Source: Limnomonas spitsbergensis (lineage: Eukaryota > Chlorophyta > Chlorophyceae > Chlamydomonadales). Taken from it: a DNA stretch of 64,000 nt. This document shows positions 11,090 through 27,300 of this stretch, in pieces. The notes beneath the pieces were generated by a model that had not been told where the DNA came from, did no database searches, and saw nothing but the letters and a program-made list of their open reading frames with translations. The position numbers and the translations under genes were made by a program. The DNA is taken from assembly GCA_037349105.1 (NCBI GenBank), contig JAYJMM010000095.1, positions 868,001 to 932,000 of the forward strand. The letters run 5' to 3'. Each line of letters begins with the position of its first letter. The first letter of the stretch is position 1.

Positions 11090-11752
11090 CGACCATAACC
11101 TGGCTGTGATGAGCTTTGCCATGCGTCAGGATTTCCTTTCCTGAACGACACCCTTTTGGGTGAAGAAATGGCTCCTGAGCTAATATATCTAAAGAACCAT
11201 TGCCCATGAAATCATGATTGCTGTGCATTTCCATTGCCATATGCAGAGAAATTTACTTGCTGCATGGGCTTGCCTTGATGATCATTGCCACACAGCAGGG
11301 TTTCCTTCCCTGCATGACACCTTAAGGTGACAGAGTGGTGTCTGAGCTTCGTCCTTGCAACCTCCGCGAGCACTGGCTATGATGATAACAGCTACAAAGC
11401 AGGGTTTCCTTCCCTGCATAACACCTTACGTGACAACGTGGTATCTGAGCCTTTCCCCCCAGTGAACAGAATAATGTGTATTAGCCATGCAACTCTTACC
11501 ACAAACAATGGTGTTTCTCATCTCATACCACAATGCCTACAGACTTTGATGATACTAGCCACACTCAGGGACTCCTTCCCTGTTAACCACCTAATGGTGA
11601 CACCGTGGCCTCTGAGTCATAAAACAGCACGCCCCCTGTGCTTGCAAGTACATTTATGTCCAGTTGATAATACTGGCTATGATGACAGTCCCCACGCAGC
11701 AGGGTTTCCTTCCCTGCACATCATCCTCTGATGACACTGTGGTGCCTGAGCC
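11090..11752 (-). repeat. five degenerate relatives of the 136-bp satellite, inverted
   Basis: Segments at about 11090-11180, 11273-11350, 11375-11455, 11541-11621 and 11672-11752 share the order TGATGA.., GCCACA, GCAGGGTTTCCTTCCCTGCA, TGACAC.., GTGG..TCTGAGCC. This is the reverse complement of the same order in the array at 32290-64000. The core is identical to the satellite monomer in three of the five, and the rest is strongly diverged. Spacing is irregular (about 100-170 bases). Old members of the same family in opposite orientation. Confidence 0.75.
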
Positions 11753-12829
11753 ATACTGAACATTCAAATAAACGTTGTATCATACCAATGGCAAATCGCA
11801 CTTTTTACGCATCCTTGATTCCACGAAAGATTTGCCTTGAAAGCATGTCCTGTGCATGTCAGTGTCACCGAATCTTTGCCAATGATGAAATTTGCCAGCC
11901 TAGCACTAGCTGTGGTAAGACTGGGTCCCTGCCCGTCAGGATGAACCTACCCGGTCGACCCACATTTGCCAGGGTGCACATGGCGCAGCTAGCCTGCAGT
12001 CTGAGGCTTCAACTTAGTCCTACACCCCACTGTTTAACACATGTGGAATGCACTTCATGACTTGTCATAAACTTGTTGATTAACGACTTCCATTTTAAAA
12101 TATTGGACAGGTCAGAAACAACCTGCAACAATGCCCTAAATGGGAAATTGTTCCTCAGCTCTCCGAACAAAATAAAACTTATTTACTGAATGATAATGAC
12201 GAGAGCCATCACACTTAGCTGAACGATTTGTGTTTCCTTCTCTTGGGGTGGATTTTCTCTACGTACTTTCTCTCTGTTTTCATTAAAGAACACGTCCCCC
12301 TGTCATTCATAGAAAAGGTAAAGAAACGGCATCAACGAACAGATAAACGAGTTAAGGTCCCAAGGGGCAAGGAAATTCAACAAACTAACGATTGTACTCC
12401 GTCCCCAACACAAGGCACATGGAGAAAATCGTTGACCCCTCCGACGGACTGGTCCAACCCCTTTTGCAATACTAGTAGTCAGCTATCAGATGACATGAAA
12501 AGGTAGGCAGTTTGTATATATGTAACAGCCCACCATCTCCTCTTGTCCTACACCGCCGGAAACAGCGATTCTAATGTTGTCCTCTCCAGTCAGTTGTCTT
12601 TCTACATCTGCAATCAGCAGGATTGGGTCGTCATTTTTCCGGTGTACATTTCCCAGCCGCAGCTTTTAGATAATGCACATTTGCTGGTGCGGCGCCAATA
12701 CAGTGCCTGCTGTAGGTGGAACCAAATGCGTCGGGTGGCCGCAGACCCGTGCCCAGTTACGGGCCTTGGAATCTTATCTGCCAGTCGCCTGAACTTGCAC
12801 CTGCTTATAGACTGGGTCCACTACATGCA
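11753..12829. other. spacer without recognised genes
   Basis: No exon, RNA or repeat could be supported. A 92-codon open frame at 12228-12506 has no recognisable domain. The last part adjoins the retrotransposon remnant and may contain its degenerate 3' end. Confidence 0.4.
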
Positions 12830-13250
12830 GCACCTCTGGTATGGGGAATGGCTGCACGTCAGAATCTGCCTCACACAGTTGTTGAGGACAGCTGCCTCAC
12901 GCTCCAACTCCTTCCACGCCCGAGCTTCCTTGCTCTGCTGCAGGTGCCACCGCTGTTCTGAAAAAGCGGAGCATGTGCTGCCACCAGTCTCCATGTAACG
13001 GCTGGATTTCTCATGTCCCCCACTTTTAGCAGTGGAGCCAGGCAGCCCTGCAACATGGCGCAAGTGCTTCAGCAGGCTGGACTGCATCCTGCTCTGGAGG
13101 CAGTGTTGAGACCGGAGATGCCCGGTGGCACACACCACATCTCCGTAGTTCGCCGCAGGCACTGCATAGATAGCTGCTAGCCGGACGCCCTAAACGCACC
13201 CTGGCGGCCATGTGGCAAACACGATGCAACGCGGCAGCCATAGGCGCCTC

Positions 13251-14395
13251 ACTGACTCCAATGGCCTTCCTCATACTGCCGCTCTTGTGCTGAATTATGC
13301 CCAAGAATTTGATTTCTTGGACACGCTTAAACAATATCCTATCTGAGCCGTACACGCAGGCATGGGCTGGCTGTCGGCGTTGCATCGCTAAGCGGCTGCC
13401 AAACTCCAAAATCTCTGTCTTGGTGACGTTGACATGGAGCTGTTTGACCGCCGCATATTCATGCAGGGCGTCTATCCCTTGATGAATGGGGCTGTCATAT
13501 CATCGAGGCCCGCCGCAGTTTGCACATGCATGCGGGAAAAAGCCTTGTCAAAGCTGCTCAGCCAACACGCCCTGAGCCTCATGCAGCATGCTGACAGGGG
13601 ACAGACTTGGCTCGACTGACTCCAATGGCCTTCCTCATACTGCCGCGCTTGTGCTGAATTATGCCCAAGAATTTGATTTCTTGGACACGCTTAAACAATA
13701 TCCTATCTGAGCCGTACACGCAGGCATGGGCTGGCTGTCGGCGTTGCGTCGCTAAGAGGTCGGTCAGACTGCGTTACGTTTGGGGTTGCGTCAGGAAAAA
13801 GTGCAAACGCGATGCCGGTCACACTACCCAAACGCCAAACGCAACGTGTCAAAACGCGAAACGCAAACGCAGGGGGGGGGGGGGGTTGACGTTTCGCGTT
13901 TGAGATTTTTCATGAATTCCAGCTTACGCTTGATCTTAAGCTGGACACGAACAATATATATGTTACAATGTAAGGAAATATCAACCCCGAGTCGCTGGGA
14001 GACGGAATTCGCACAAAAATGTACCATGCCGTGCCCTGACGTCGTCTTGCCCTGCCGTCTTGCCCAAACGCAGTGTGACCAGTTTAGCGTCAGATTCACG
14101 CTAAATCCAAACGCAACCCAAACGCAACTGCCAAACGCAACCTCAAACGTAACGCAGTCTGACCGACCCCTAAGCGGCTGCCAAACTCCAAAATCTCTGT
14201 CTTGGTGACGTTGACATGGAGCTGTTTGACCGCCGCATATTCATGCAGGGCGTCTATCCCTTGATGAATGGGGCTGTCATATCATCGAGGCCCGCCGCAG
14301 TTTGCACATGCATGCGGGAAAAAGCCTTGTCAAAGCTGCTCAGCCAACACGCCCTGAGCCTCATGCAGCATGCTGACAGGGGACAGACTTGGCTG
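13251..14395. repeat. 364-bp tandem duplication, second copy interrupted by a MITE
   Basis: Copy A spans 13251-13614, copy B 13615-14395. Both begin ACTGACTCCAATGGCC and end GGGGACAGACTTGGCT and are almost identical, which points to a recent event. Copy B is longer by 418 bases: the MITE at 13757-14169 plus a five-base target duplication. The duplicated DNA is part of the retrotransposon remnant. Confidence 0.9.
13757..14169. mobile_element. 413-bp MITE with long inverted termini
   Basis: The ends are inverted repeats built on GGTCGGTCAGACTGCG, matching at 33 of the first 35 positions. They are flanked by CTAAG at 13752-13756 and 14170-14174. The uninterrupted duplicate has one CTAAG at 13388-13392 in the same context, a direct empty-site comparison. 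Subterminal DNA is full of CAAACGC / GCGTTTG words, and there is a run of about 14 G near 13875. No open frame of transposase type. The 413-bp length and five-base duplication do not settle the superfamily. Confidence 0.92.
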
Positions 14396-14880
14396 TGCCG
14401 CAGCAACGGATGGGGGCGTAATGGCGGTGAAATGCTGCTGCAAGTGTGCCTCCCTCCTCTGGGAAGAGACAGCCGTGGTGGGGCAGGCCTGCCGTCTCTC
14501 TTGCAGCCTGTCCGCTATAGCCGCGAACACATGGCACGTGTAATGCCTGTGGCGGTGGCGTGCTGTGGACTTGTACCACTGCTTGGCTGTCTTGCGCTCC
14601 GGCCCCATGGCACTGCACTACGACATCGATCGCAGCCCAGCAAATGCTTTTTGAACCTCCTCAACCCACCATGGGGGGCGCTGATGCTGTCTGTGCTGGC
14701 CATGTGGCCTGGTTATGCACGTCATGCCAGCAGCTTCGGCCGCAGTCCAGACTGCGGCCTTAAGCGCTGTTGCAGCCTCCTCATTGTCACCCGCCGCACT
14801 GAGGTGCTGTAGGCCCTGCTCATCTCCGGCCAGCGCTCCGCTGTACATCTCTGCCTGGTCGCGCTGTAAAGATTGGTGCA

Positions 14881-15516
14881 TGCCGCTAAATCATTATGGC
14901 TACGTAACACTGGCTGAAGAGTGCCTTCTCTGTGGGGCAGTCCAACGGCTGAGGTGTTAAGCGTGTCAGAAACAATGTCACGGATAAGAAGCCTCAGACG
15001 TCATCAGCCATTACACGTCCTACTTATCGTGTATACATTTACAAGCTCTCCCGGCTGATATTGCATGATGAAAGGAAAAACTGAATCGAAGCCGCACATG
15101 GAGCTGGCAGATTAATCAAACGCCTGTCTCTGTGCTGCCTTCTGTATCTCAAGGTGCCACGTAATGCACACATCACTCGGACTCAGACAAAGAATGCTTT
15201 TCCATTTGTAGCATAAGGCCATACGTGCTTAGGTCAGGTCTACACCCCATCGCCAATCATGGCCGTGAATAGAAATTCGAATTCGGATCCATGGGCTTAG
15301 ATCTGTACATCCCATACAGGCACCAGCTGAGCAATATGTGTATGCGCTTCCAAGGACCCCCCCCCGTCTGCATTGCCTGCCTGCTCGGGAACACACTGAT
15401 GCCTACAGCAGTTCCCACAGAGCGCGGTCTTGCACGTATGTGCCAAAAAGTCAAATAGTCTCAATTCAAAAAGTAGGTCAGTCTGTAAAAAGGGTCCCCA
15501 GGCTCCACTGCAAGGC
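14881..15516. other. spacer and 3' flank of the kinase gene
   Basis: Lies between the retrotransposon remnant and the kinase stop codon (minus strand). It should contain the kinase 3' UTR and cleavage site. No gene, RNA or clear polyadenylation signal could be assigned. Confidence 0.5.
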
Positions 15517-21167
<5,651 letters not shown>

Positions 21168-21324
21168 AGCTGCAGCCTTGGAGGTCTCCTCTTCGTTAAA
21201 ATTTTAGGTCAAGTCCAACGCTGTGCCGTTGTAATAATAGCGGTCAATATTTGCATATGTCATATACCATTTTATAAACAGCCTTGTCTACTTAGTCAGG
21301 TGTGAAACCGACGACCCTGATGTG
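21168..21324. promoter_or_regulatory. 157-bp divergent (bidirectional) promoter region
   Basis: Only these 157 bases separate the ATG of the kinase (minus, 21167) from the ATG of the GTPase (plus, 21325). Both 5' UTRs and both core promoters must fit here, unless transcription starts inside one of the genes. A palindromic TATA-like TTTATAAA lies at 21271-21278, 54 bases before the GTPase ATG and about 104 from the kinase ATG; being symmetric it could serve either direction. Function is inferred from position. Confidence 0.6.
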
Positions 21325-24300
21325 ATGGCTAACTCTCCCGACAGGTGAGTGAAACAGCTCGGAAGGGAGTGAAACAGATGTATGTGGACAGACAAACAAA
21401 TTTGATAATCAGCAAGCAGGTGCATGCGCACGCGGGACCCAGGTTGCATGTGCTAGCAAGAAATACAAAGCAGTACAAGATCCCCGCGGTTCACACTTGC
21501 TAGCCCGTGTATTGGAGCATTCGCAGGCAACGACGATTTCATCTCAGGGATGCCTTGCAGATTTTCTGCATGCCATGGAGCCACCTAGTGACAAATGCGG
21601 ATCTCTACGACCTGGGGACCTCCCCTGAACTTCCTCGTTATAGCGTGCTTCTTGTTGCATGCGCAAGCACACCCGTGAGTCAACCATGTATCTGGCAATA
21701 GGTTTCAGATCTTATCCGATTGGACAGCCATGCCATAAACGACTGTCGAACTGCCAAGTCCAGGCTGTAGATCTGGGAATGATCACTGGATCCATGCCCA
21801 AATGCTTTGCCGTGATGCCAATGACACCTGAGCACACAAATATATAATATCAAGCAGCAGACCTTAGGGTCGTGTATCCCCTTCCAATTCGACGGCCTTG
21901 CATGTTGGATGTTCAAACCAAGACACCCTTGACGGAGAGCTTCATGCCGTACGCTTTGTTCTAGGGGACACCTGGTACCACCACATTCTCACAGCATCCC
22001 AGCCACGCCATCCCTCTGGGACTTACATGCTTTGTCCCCTGTCACCATTATGGCCCCACCCCCAACCATGCACGCAGTGTTCCGTTAATCCTGCCAGTGA
22101 CCGGAAACTCTCAGCTCGCAGTGCAAGAAGAAGGTCTGACACTTCTGCGGGAGCTAAGTGGTGCAGTGGCACCCGTGGTGGTCATCGGTCCTTACCGCAG
22201 CGGCAAATCCTTCCTGCTGAACCAACTATTGGGCGTAAAATGCGGTGAGGTGCCATTGCTAGGGGTAATGTCGCCACCCTGAGGCCTTGAGTAAGGACTA
22301 GCAAGTAAAGGATGGGAACAGGGCTGCAGCATGCCTACGGCATAAGCATGGGCTTGTATGGAAGGATAAACAAGCACACTTCAAAACTTTAAAACAGGGG
22401 GGGGCCTGATGGCAGTTTGAGGTGCATAGCCCTGCCGGCAGCAGTGCCTTTCTTGTCTGGTGCTGCCGTCAGACCTGACTGACTGTCTAGGATGTGGTCA
22501 ATGATTTTGCCATTCTGGCTTGAGGAGCTGCTGATGCAGAGCGTAGGTTTGCCGCTTTTGTCCTCAGAGCTTGACTTTTAAGTTGCACACTGCTACACCA
22601 AGCTCAGCTGCACGCCCTAGTCTTACTTGTTGTGCACTCCAGCTCTATGTCAGCTAACCACCTGCCAGCGATCAAAACAACTGTCCCATCATTCCCCGCT
22701 GTTTGGGCCTCCGGATCAGAGTCTCGTGACTGATTGGTTTGACACCTACCGCTAGAACCAACTATCGTCTAGAGTTGAAGATTCATCCCTGAATCAGTCT
22801 CAATATCCGGTAGTCTATGGACGTAAGGCATCAAAATCCTTCTGTACTGTGTCCATAGTAGAGGGCTACCGTATCTAGTTCAGCCAGGGAAAGTGTTCAA
22901 TTGAGATTATATGAGCCTCAAGGATGTTGAGATACTGCCACACAAGTTTCTTACGCAGCTGATGAGTCCGATGCAGATAGGAGGATGAGGGGGCTGAGGA
23001 AGGGGGCGAGGGGAAGAGGTGGGCGGGGAGGAGGGGAAGGATTAGGAGGGGATTGAGGAGGAGGAGGGGATTGAGGAGGAGGAGGGGATTGAGGAGGAGG
23101 AGGGGGGGAAGGAGCGGGATGGGGGGGAGGATTCTGAGGAGGAGGGTGGCCTGCCAAGATGAGGCGGGGAAGGAGAGGGGGGGGGGGAGGAGGGGGAGGC
23201 CTGCCAAGATGAGCCGGTCAGGCTGGTTGCTCAGGCAGGCCGGTGCACAGCATGTGTACCGTTGAAGCAGAAGTGGCCTATGCTTTTGGTCCTTCCAAAT
23301 ATGAATTATGTTATTTTGGAGCGGGATATTATGGGAATGAGGGGAATTAGAAAAGCTAATAAAGTAATGAGTAATTCAAATAAACTGGTCTAACATTCAA
23401 TGAATGCAACATTTGAACACAGTGAACCTTGATATGAAAGCAACCAAATTCTGCGGCAAATGGACGTGTCCCTAGGGAAGATGCAGCTGTACATAGGTGA
23501 ACAAGTGAACAATGAGGTTGTGCCCCCTGTGCAGATGATGGTTTCGGAGTCGGGCACACGCGTGACACCCAGACCAAAGGGATCTGGCTGTGGAGCGAGC
23601 CGCAGGACAAAATAATGCCGGATGGTGGCCACTTATCGGTGAGGATGGTCTTGGATGGCTGCCTTAACCTTTGCTGCAGCTGAACGAGTGGCTTCTTTTA
23701 TCGTTGCCACACAGCGCGCATCTCCATCACTTTGATTTCATCAGCTGGGAGGATGGCGGGACGGGTATGCCTAGGAGGACAGGATTAAAACCTTAACCCT
23801 CAATCCTTTACCCTGAGCCCTAAGCCCAGGGTTCTGGTCCTATGCAAGGATCATATGTGCATGTGTACAACTGTAAAAGGCTGAGTGTGTGGTAGGAGAA
23901 GGAGGAGGATGGGCAGTGTGTGGGGGGGTGAGGGCAGGACAGGGCACCCCTGCTGGGTGCATCTGCGCTTGCAGTTGTTGCAATGCGGGCCGGTGAAGGC
24001 TCAGACCTGTGCCGAGAGGACCGCTAGCCATTGACACCATTATGTTTTTGCTGTATATTTTCTGCACAACCCTCTCTCAGAAACCACAGACTTCTGCAGC
24101 CACCAGAGTAGGGGTTGGCCACCTAGGCACTGCCATCTCGCAGTCCTTAGTGAGCCGCAGCCTTACTCTCTACCTCTACCTAGCCTCGCTCTTCAACCCC
24201 TACTCTCCTCCCCTGCTGTCGTCCCCTCCTGTCACCGCATGCTGATACCTCAATACCTTCCAATTGTATCTCGTTTTTCACTGTGTGTGTTTGTTTTTTC

Positions 24301-27300
24301 TGCCTGGTGCTTCAGGTGCTGTTTGTGGACACGGAGGGTTTTGAGAGTACAGGGAAATCAAACTCTTATGACGACCGCGTGTTTGCAGTCAGCGCCATTC
24401 TGTCCAGGTGGGAGGAGCGGATGCAAAGGAAGCCTAAAACCTGAACCCATGCCATGCATAGCGCCTTACGTGGGAGGAGCAGGCACCGAGGCAAGGTTGG
24501 TGGCATGCACAGCGCCTTGGGGCGTATAATTTTTCGCGACCCACCTGGATGGGCCAGAGTTAAGGCTGGGTTCAAATCATGTTTAATGCTCTGGGGCCTA
24601 GCCTTGGGCATATGCTACGGCGAACACCAGGATTTATGCTTGGGCTTGGACCGGGGCTTGGTCTAGGTCTTCGTCCCTATTATCCGGGAGGTGCCAGGGG
24701 ATTCGAGTGCTCCGATGTGTAGCAATGACACACATGGCTATCCGCATGCAACTGCCAGGATGCCTTCTGCCTCTTCTTCTCTCTTCTGGCCATCCTGTGT
24801 GACCGAATTTCCCTCCTCCTGTCTCCTCCCTCCTGCCTCCTCCTGTCTCCTGTCTCCTCCCTGTTAAAATCTTCCGCCACTTGTCACTTTGTGAGGAACC
24901 TGCAAGTTGCACTGTTTGAATGAACTGCGTCACTCTGGGTGAGTGATCCTGGCTCTGTGCTCTGCACTCTTTTATTCTGGATCTGCCCTGTTTCCAGTGG
25001 CCTGCACCGCTCACTTCTGCCCTAGTTGAGTGACGCTCGCTCTGCACACCGCAATCTGCCCCTGCTGGATGTGCTGCTCCCCCGCTGCAGTGTCCTCATC
25101 TACAACCTGCCCGAGACCATCCGGGAGAGTGACATCAGCAAGCTGTCGTTCGCTGTCGAGCTGGCACAGGGGCTGTATGACCGGTATTCAGATGCTGTCC
25201 CCGAGGCGGCCGGCTCAGCGGGAGGCGGGCATGGCGGGTCGTTTGAGCCCGGGTCAATGCTGTGGCTTATACAGCGGGACTTCTTGCAGGTTGGTTAGGG
25301 CAGATATGCTCATGGTGTCATGCTCGTACTCTTGCTCATGCAAGCATGCTCATGCAGCTTTTTGCAGTCGTGCTCATGCACACGCTCACGTACATGCAAG
25401 CATGTCCAAATATATGCTCATGCTCATCCTGGCTGATGCCGTTGCTGCTGATGCGGCTGCTGATGATACCGATGCCCCCCCCTAGGGCAAGTCGGCCAAG
25501 GACATGGTCGCGCAAGTGCTGGCTCCGGTGCCTAATCCTCACCATGACAAGGAAATGGACCAGCTCAACCAGATCCGGCAGTCCTTGTCCACCATCGCAT
25601 CCAATAGCACGGGTGAGTGGGGAGGTTCCGAACAGGCAGAGGGCTGCATGGAGGGAGCGGTGGAAAATATGTTTGCCGCAGTTCATGTCGGTATATCAGG
25701 AGTCACGACCTATCATTGCATCCAATATTGCATGAAAGAGTGATTGTGGTATCATTTAAGTCTCTCTGTTACTTTCAGCTACTCGTCACCTCTGCATGGC
25801 ACACCATGTGTGGCATGGCAGGCCATGTGATGCTTACATATCAATCGGCAGCACTGTGCAGCACCCTTCTGATGTTCCAGGTCAATGCTGACAGTCCAGG
25901 CCAGTTGAAGAAGGCGTCATCACCCTTGGGCGAACGGAGCTGGAGAGTCTGACCTGAAACCCTGAATGAAGCTGGAGCTTATGATGGCAGTGTTTGGGAC
26001 CTGCCTCATCGTCTGTCATCTGCTCGATATCATCTGCCTGTCTGTTATCTGCTCGATATCCAGCTGGACCGGATAGCCCTAACATTGGATTAGGTTCAGG
26101 ACATCACCCTGAACCCCAAACCCTGGACCCTGTGCTATGCTTCCAGCCTGCATTGCCTACAGACCGCTCTACTCGTAGACCCACACTGATCGACTGGCTC
26201 TGATGACCGCCAGGCCTCAGCACTCTGACGTATTAAACCCATGGAGGAGTGACAGAAACAAGTATAGGAAACTCTTTGTGTTTCCTCTGTCGTGCCCCTG
26301 GGTACCCCTGAAGGTTACAGCCTGGCCCAGCCTCATCTCGAGCGCACGCGGCTGTGTGAGCTGCCCGATAAGGAGCTGGATCCAAAGTATGTCCAGCAGC
26401 GTGACGGCTTGAAAGAGCTGGTGCAGGTGAGTGGCCAGGGGGGACAGCATACAGGGGATCCCTGGAGCCGTGTTTGGGTTATGTGCATCCGGCCCCTTTT
26501 GGCAGGACACAGGGCTGACCCCCGGGCCGATAGAAGCTTGATGAACCCAGGTCCAGGGTACCCAGCAGAAACACATGCTGCGCCGGGCCCTCACGGCCGG
26601 AGGGCATGATGTAGCTAAATTGAAGCTGAAGCTCCCTAGCATAAAGAGTGCCCTAGAGGCTAGAGGTGGCAGCCTTGTTAGTAGCGGGAGGAGTGAGAGA
26701 TTGGGAGAGGCAGAGAGAGCGCAAGAGAGCGCTGCTGGTTGTAGCAATTCAAATTGTATCAGGTGAACTATTAGGTGATAGCTCATTTGAAGAACGCGAT
26801 GGTAGTGTTTGTGGGGGTACCGGTATTGCTCAATCTGCCGAAGACTTGGTCTTCCCCTTGACACATGTTACCGGCTGACGGTCTTCATTTCGCTTGAGAT
26901 CTGACTCCGTTTTGGGGGACTCGTAGCTATCATAGAGGAAGTGAGAGGAAGAGAGAGAGAGGAGCCCTGGCCATTAAACATTTAGGTTCTTTGAACGTTG
27001 ATTCATGATAAGACATAACTGCTGAGGGTTGCTCGCCCCAAAAGGGTTGGCCAGCTTGTCCCTGTATAAGTCCCTAGGTTAGTTAAAGGGTTTCCTTCCC
27101 TATGTGCCACCAGAGCTGATGCTGCAACTAACGCCTACTCTCCCCGCCCCATCATGGCGTCATCTCCCCACCTCCTCCCTCCCTGTTGCCCTGATGGCCT
27201 GGTGCCTTGTGGCTTAATGCCCTTGCCTTGACGTTGCCCCGCTGCCCCACTACCCTGTAGAGTCTGGCTGGCCCAAAGTCGATCGGTGGCCGCCATGCCT

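Larger units (their letters stand above)
12830..14880 (-). mobile_element. degenerate non-LTR (LINE-type) retrotransposon fragment
   Basis: On the minus strand, scattered frames match the reverse-transcriptase polyprotein of LINE elements. There is a linker with PPWWVEEVQKAF near 14640. There is a palm-like stretch where GLDDM stands at the place of the usual (F/Y)ADD box, followed by LHVNVTKTEILEFG and EIKFLGIIQHKSGSMRKAIG (about 13300-13500, repeated near 14200-14300). A downstream segment reads SSLLKHLRHVAGLPGSTAK. The frames are broken, the first RT motifs seem deleted between about 14400 and 14600, and no endonuclease domain is present, so the copy is dead. It also carries an internal duplication and a MITE. 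Boundaries are approximate. Confidence 0.6.

Noticed and set aside
22097..22282. GTPase start at GTG 22097
   Set aside because: Similarity to the family begins upstream (VPLILPV), and the acceptor at 22077 joins in phase to MANSPD in exon 1 with a perfect donor.
27085..27120. Another satellite relative in GTPase intron 7
   Set aside because: Only GGGTTTCCTTCCCT and a vague TGCCACCAGAGCTGA are shared; too little without an alignment score.
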